Shown in pieces: positions 58,930-64,000 of a stretch of DNA of 64,000 nucleotides (the stretch's first letter is position 1; each line of letters starts with the position of its first letter). Position numbers and translations under genes: made by a program. The notes beneath the pieces are model-generated. The model saw nothing but the letters and a program-made list of their open reading frames with translations, was not told the origin of the DNA and made no database searches. Origin of the DNA: Glandiceps talaboti (lineage: Eukaryota; Hemichordata; Enteropneusta; Spengelidae); contig NC_135566.1 in NCBI RefSeq assembly GCF_964340395.1, positions 9,587,001 through 9,651,000 of the forward strand. Direction: 5' to 3'.

Positions 58930-59184
58930 TTAGTTGTCAAGGTAAACTAAAATGATTGTAACGATCCGATACAGGTACCTGTGCGTTGTAGGTACGATTA
59001 CAGACATTGAAACAATACAAGGAAGAAATCTGCTAAGTTGTCTGTGCCTTATAGTAACAATCCGAAACCGGCACTTGTGGGCTGTAGGTGGAATTGGACC
59101 TATCATGTCAATATGAACAACTTTTGTCTGACTTTGGTGAATATGCCAGAACTCATATATTCTTGTCATGCGTGCATTATGCAT
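58930..59184 (-). pseudogene. Decayed Gypsy-type retroelement integrase scrap
   Basis: The minus strand reads KVVHIDMIGPIPPT then RIVTI, which fits the start of a retroviral-type integrase core (HIDxxGPLPPS...YxLTIID). It includes the first catalytic aspartate, but the next conserved block is broken. A second, weaker copy of the PPT...RIVTI stretch follows about 30 residues later. No protease, reverse transcriptase or LTR was seen nearby. It is an isolated, inactive fragment. Confidence 0.5.
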
Positions 59185-59702
59185 TTAATTTTACATGGAA
59201 CGATTGAAAAATAATCTTAGCCAAACTGTGTGTATTCACCTCTACCATATGACTCGTAAATTCTCTGAAGTTACATTGTGTTGTCGATTTTTTTAAAGTT
59301 TTGTATGTGCGTGTCACCATATCCGTTACTTCAACTTCAAAACATTGATGAATTGTATATACGTATATACATAAGTTAAACGTATTACAAATGTATACAT
59401 TGAATATATATTCAATGATAATTCTGGACAGCTGCTACAACAGGTGGCATGTTTGTTAATTAACTCATTCTGATTATTGCTTTGTTTGTTTTAAAAATGA
59501 CCATATGGAAGAGAAATGTTTATTTGTGTGGATTTTTGACTATTAAGAACTTTTAACTTTGTTATCTTTTTTCTACTTTAAAGAGTAACGTGAATCAAAA
59601 TAGACCAACTCCTGTTTGTAACTCAATAATAAACAAAAAAACTACAAAGTTGTTAGTACAAATCACTTCCAGTACGTATAATAACAAATACAAACACGAA
59701 CG

Positions 59703-59756
59703 TCAGTCAGTCAGTCAGTCAGTCAGTCAGTCAGTCAGTCAGTCAGTCAGTCAGTC
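59703..59756. repeat. (TCAG)n microsatellite
   Basis: About 13 TCAG units. The SVSQSVSQ open frame through it is an artefact. Confidence 0.97.
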
Positions 59757-60242
59757 GCCGTTGACATATTTCGGTCATGGCTGACGAGGGCTATATATTA
59801 TTTCATTTTTTAAAAAAAGAATTAATAGTAGTAACCATTTATGATTTCATAATACAATTCTTAACTCAAAGCTAATCTGTACGTAATCGTCCTATATGTG
59901 GGTTAAACTGTGCGGCATTAGCCATTTCTTGTGAAGTTTAAACTTTTTTGTACGTAATCGGTATGACAAATAGAACATTTTTCATTTTTTTTCAATTTAT
60001 TGAGTTTCAAACTCGTCATAGTGGAGGTTTTTCAACTAGAAAAGCATACACTTTGAAGCTATTTATTTATTTATTTATTCATTTATATATTTAAATTAAA
60101 AAGCAAAGACCTTTAGTCATCTATATGCCAAATTCAACCATAAATCTCGCCCCCCCCCCCCAAGATCCATTGATCATGAGATCTAAAGCTATTTAATTTC
60201 GCCACAACAGAAAACGGCTATATACTATGTACGTGATATATC

Positions 60243-60850
60243 ATGGCGTGTATACTGATAGGAAGTTTACTAATTTATCCGCTTGCAGACGTGACGCCGC
60301 CCGCCGCCGCTGTCAGTTACTTACCGATCGAGCGCCCTCATCAGAGAGGCTGGTCGGATGGACCATGGCATAGAGCAAAGCACGACATAGACTTGAGAAC
60401 ATTTTTGCGGTTCTTTGATGTAGCTGGTATTTGTATCATATAGTTATGTCTTACACGAAAACAAATAGCAGAAAATTACGAAAACCATTCTAATCATGCT
60501 AATGGGATAGGCGATGGTTGATTTCAGTCGGAATTCAGTGAAACAAGCACATACCTCTACCAACACTCAACAGTTCTTCTATAAACAATAATAAAACAAG
60601 GGGGCTGTAGGGTACCCGGATCGTTAGATTTTCTGCTGACAGTGCCAAGTCATGATACCATATTCAGTGATATTTACATGTAATGAAATTAATCTTCATG
60701 CACAAATTCTCTTCTGTTACATGTTCATCTCCAGAGTCTAAACTGGGTGATAGAGTTATCCAGAAATTTGCCGGAGGTCACCGTGTTGAACAAACTCAGT
60801 GGGGGTGTGAAAAGGTTACCTTCAATACATACAGGCGTGAAAGTACTTAA
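60243..60850 (+). CDS. Speculative two-exon 99-aa secreted protein
   Basis: Exon 60243-60426 (ATGG context) ends in G before GTATTT. Exon 60735-60850 follows CATCTCCAG and ends at TAA. The phases fit and give 99 residues. Residues 1-15 are hydrophobic with small residues after (MACILIGSLLIYPLADV), a possible signal peptide. The rest has a single cysteine (WGCEKV). The first exon is locally GC-rich (CCGCCCGCCGCCGC). I do not recognise the product. The minus strand of both parts is also open in places, so this may not be a gene. Confidence 0.18.
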
Positions 60851-62478
60851 AAAGTTATGTACATCTAACTGTCCACCTTCGGTTATAATGTCACTATTGA
60901 TTGCAGTGTCCAATTCCGGGATCCAGTTTAGACAAAGAAGATGCCGGGACAAGTGATTTGTTCGAAACGTACGTGTCTATTTCTCAATCAAAAGTGGAAG
61001 AAGAGAACTTGTGGATGAATCATAATGCTTTCAGGATGAGCATTAATAGTCTAGATGCCAACGTGGTATTCTAGCTAGTTCCCTTTCGTTTAGTTTCGCC
61101 GAATACCATAAGCCGTTCCTGACGACGGTGTTCCGATTTTACACCACGTTGTCTTCACACTGAAATCAGAAAATCGGAACTAGACTACCAACGCGTATAT
61201 ATTGCAACAATATGACCGGCAATTTTTTTTAAATATCGTAGATACCTAATAACGTCATTATTTTGTATTATGATCATCCTGGACTAGAATATAATACCAT
61301 CCTGGAATAGAATAGCTCACAAGTGACTGTGCATCATGGTAAAGTGGTATCGAATCATCATCTCTAATGTGATTATAATTATCTACTGCAGCGGGTGATC
61401 AGAGATGTTGCACTGTTGTTATCTGTGGTTGTTGCACACCCATCGTACGGTAAACCACTTACTAGTATAATACTGCACCGTCCACGCGAAACATTTTTTT
61501 TTTCGCGTTGCGTCATCGGTAAAATGTGGTTCGGTTTGCAATAATTAGTTGTTGCTGACATTAGCAAATTAGTTGTACAACTTTTAGGACCCACCCTGTT
61601 CCCAAACTTTTAAATAAATTATTCTTTAAAATTCATTTCTAGAAACGCTATTGTTTTTGAACTTGAAGTATTGTGTGACATATTTCTGTTGTAGTTTATT
61701 ACATGCATAGAACTAGAACAGAATAGAATAGAAACTTTATTGTCAAGAAAACTTACATTTCTTCATTGGATTTTCTGCAATAAGTATTTGGTGCTAAAAC
61801 AAACTAGTAAATATATAAACTACAGTAATAATAGTTAACAAAAAAAAGGTTTATACGAAAGTGTAATAAACTTTTGGTTAGATAAATGTCTGTATATTGT
61901 CTTTCCTTTTGATGAGCGCTGAAAGTTGTCAGTGCCAGAAGTATGTGTCTCTGATCAGAGTTAATAAGAGTAATACATTTTGTTTCATTGTCTAATTCTT
62001 TGAAATTGCCTAGACCACTGATTGTACTTAGTCTGGTATACATTAGTCTTGATGACCAGACCACAGGGGCACGTATTATTGCTTAGATTGCCGTTTTCTT
62101 AGGAAATTATCATACGAATCTTGCTGCTACAAATGTATTACCCTCTATACTACGTAGATATATTTAGACTATCTTTTCTCCTTACAGGTAGGAATATATA
62201 GTCAAAAAGTTGTTATATTTTAATAGTCTGTAGGCCTGTAAAACAACAATCTATGAAATATTACACGCCCCTATGGACCAGACTGTGCATGTGGTTTCTA
62301 ACGGTACCCTAACCACAACCATGAGTGAAGGTACTATAAATCGTAACGATACTGCTGTATAGGAACTAGATTAGGTATACATTTGTTGTCTCTCAATGTT
62401 ATAGTTGTTGCATGTTGTGATGAAGTGTATATCTAGTTTTTTTATGTCTTCTAATTTCAACTTGTTAGCTCAGTCTAA

Positions 62479-62713
62479 TAGGGAACTTGCAAACCCACCA
62501 TCATGGGAAATGTGATAATAAATACTAATCAATATAGCATTGTAAACAATATTGTTACATTGTTTATAACCAGGAATGATCAATTCATAGTCACCCTGAT
62601 CTTTGTCGGAGGTTAATTTTATCGGTAGCTCCAGATTAGGTATTACGATAACCACATATAATCCCATGATCCTTTGCGTCTGAGCATGCTCAGTTTTGAT
62701 TGCAAGTTCCCTA
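62479..62713. mobile_element. TA-flanked MITE, ~231 bp
   Basis: AATAGGGAACTTGCAA (62477-62492) and TTGCAAGTTCCCTATT (62700-62715) are a perfect 16-bp inverted repeat. Taking TA as the target duplication leaves 12-bp terminal repeats GGGAACTTGCAA on an element at 62481-62711. TA targets point to Tc1/mariner-type mobilisation (inference). A sub-terminal pair (CATCATGGGA near the left, TCCCATGATC near the right) extends the symmetry. Non-coding. Confidence 0.85.
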
Positions 62714-63178
62714 TTCTTGAGATTAAACCAACTATATCATGTTATCAGTCATAGTCGGCAGTACCTTGTGGAGCCTACTTTGTGATGTTTGTGCTCTTTC
62801 AATAAATTAATGATACTGAAAAACTGTCAATCACATGAAACTGGATACAGAGCTAGAGTTGCTTCGATCACGCAACAGCATCAATGAAAAGAAGGCACGC
62901 AAAAAAAAGGTGACAATGGAGGATATTTATGGTAGATGATTTAATTAAGCCTTATGAGTCGAAACTTAAGGCCCTTGTCGTCTGATTTTTATTGTGACTG
63001 TGTGAAATATTTACATTTTTGGATGAAAATTTGATTGACATCGTAAAAGTAGCGTAGAAGTTCGCTCTGGAAGTTCGTCTGCCGTAGAGCATACGTACGT
63101 ACTGTAGTAGTATCCCAGCATGCTCTAGGAAACAACATTTCGTTTGTTCGCTACTTGCATTGTTCATTACTCGTAGCA

Positions 63179-63363
63179 ATGATGGAGTCGTCGTGTTGTA
63201 GTTCCGACTCCTATAAACAGTTCTTGGATGATTTCGTTTCCAACCACATTGACAAGTTGTCAAGTGGCGATGCTCTTCCAATCAGACTGGTAACCTTTTC
63301 ACTGACGCACCAAGAAGTGGAAGGCGAAACACTCGACTGGGTTTTGCAGTACTTAGAGAAAAG
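63179..63363 (+). CDS. First coding exon of an unrecognised gene (3' partial)
   Basis: ATG at 63179, with a second ATG immediately after. It is open for 61 codons plus two bases and ends at AG before GTACGG (63364). The peptide begins MMESSCCSSDSYKQFLDDFV and ends LDWVLQYLEKR, looks helical and mildly acidic, and has no signal peptide or membrane segment. Codon use and the clean donor favour a real exon. The rest of the gene lies beyond the window; 63364-64000 looks like intron. I cannot assign a family. Confidence 0.6.
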
Positions 63364-64000
63364 GTACGGTAACTATGTCATAATAACCTACTCGTACTAT
63401 GTAAACTGTCCGGCAGTGATAGTGGCATATACTGTTGTAAACACATAGTTGATAACGAGTGTAGTTACCTGACGCGATTGTAATTTTACTCATTGTTATG
63501 GCAACACACAACACATTCAAATGACATTGGAAAACAACAACAACGTACATGCAGAGTTCGGTATGCGATCAAAAGATTCAAAACTTTAATATCTGAGTGT
63601 AGCCTCTGGGCTCACTGGTTTGTGAGATTTCTCCTTAGAACACCCCGCCCCCCCCCCCCTCGAGTTGTTAAATACGTGATCATACGCTTATTATGTGATT
63701 GGAATATGTTAAGACTACAATAGGGTTATATCTCCTTACACGTCCATGGGTTATCATAGCGGCTTGCCACTACCGTACAGGTGCATAATAGTGCATTACA
63801 ATGATTCATACCCAATGTAATGGCACTTGACAGGTTCAAAAGGACATCTACCCGACACTATTTACATACATGTAACATTTGTTGATGGATGCTGCTATTT
63901 ACACCGGTCACATTTGAACTGAAACTAGTATCAAAATGGTGTTTTTGTTCAGGGTAGTAAGTAGATACTATCTACCTGAGTGAATTCACGAGGTGTTTAA

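Larger units (their letters stand above)
58065..63178. other. Divergent spacer between PXN and the right-edge gene
   Basis: It contains simple repeats, a Gypsy-type integrase scrap, a candidate small gene and a TA-flanked MITE, listed separately. The rest, including 58065-58790, 59185-59700, 59760-60240, 60960-62475 and 62720-63178, shows nothing I can identify. The last few hundred bases presumably include the promoter of the gene at 63179. Confidence 0.6.

Overview
This window is nuclear DNA from an intron-rich animal, most likely a marine invertebrate. It is AT-rich by eye and crowded with microsatellites, inverted-repeat elements and minisatellites. Four protein-coding loci are supported. 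Three are recognised by close similarity to well-known animal proteins and have GT-AG introns whose phases fit at every junction. I cannot name the species. The protein sequences suit a slowly evolving deuterostome or lophotrochozoan.

Layout: 1-1440 holds a 43-bp satellite inside an intron. 1441-11068 (+) is the 3' three quarters of LZTR1 (Kelch repeats, then two BTB-BACK modules); its first exons lie before the window. 12757-18432 (+) is a complete ARMC5 (armadillo repeats, disordered middle, C-terminal BTB), including a 31-nt microexon found here by hand. 22910-57880 (-) is a complete paxillin gene in nine coding exons: LD motifs 1, 2, 4 and 5 and four LIM domains, with a 13-nt coding first exon and a 23.5-kb first intron. 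63179-63363 (+) is the first coding exon of a gene I do not recognise, which continues past the right edge. A possible two-exon 99-residue secreted protein at 60243-60850 (+) is speculative.

Functional theme: LZTR1 and ARMC5 both belong to families of BTB substrate adaptors for CUL3 ubiquitin ligases. Here they sit head to tail about 1.7 kb apart. Paxillin, convergent with ARMC5, is a focal-adhesion scaffold.

The introns and spacers hold several short inverted-repeat (MITE-like) families: one with TTAA targets, one with TA targets, and three with long imperfect arms. Two of these carry long G runs between the arms. There is also a CR1/L2-like LINE 3' end, a decayed Gypsy-type integrase scrap, an array of NF-Y (CCAAT) hairpins inside LZTR1, and a small tandem array bearing CTCF-like motifs in paxillin intron 1. 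No prokaryotic-type system (operon, CRISPR, phage) is present, and I saw no tRNA or rRNA gene.
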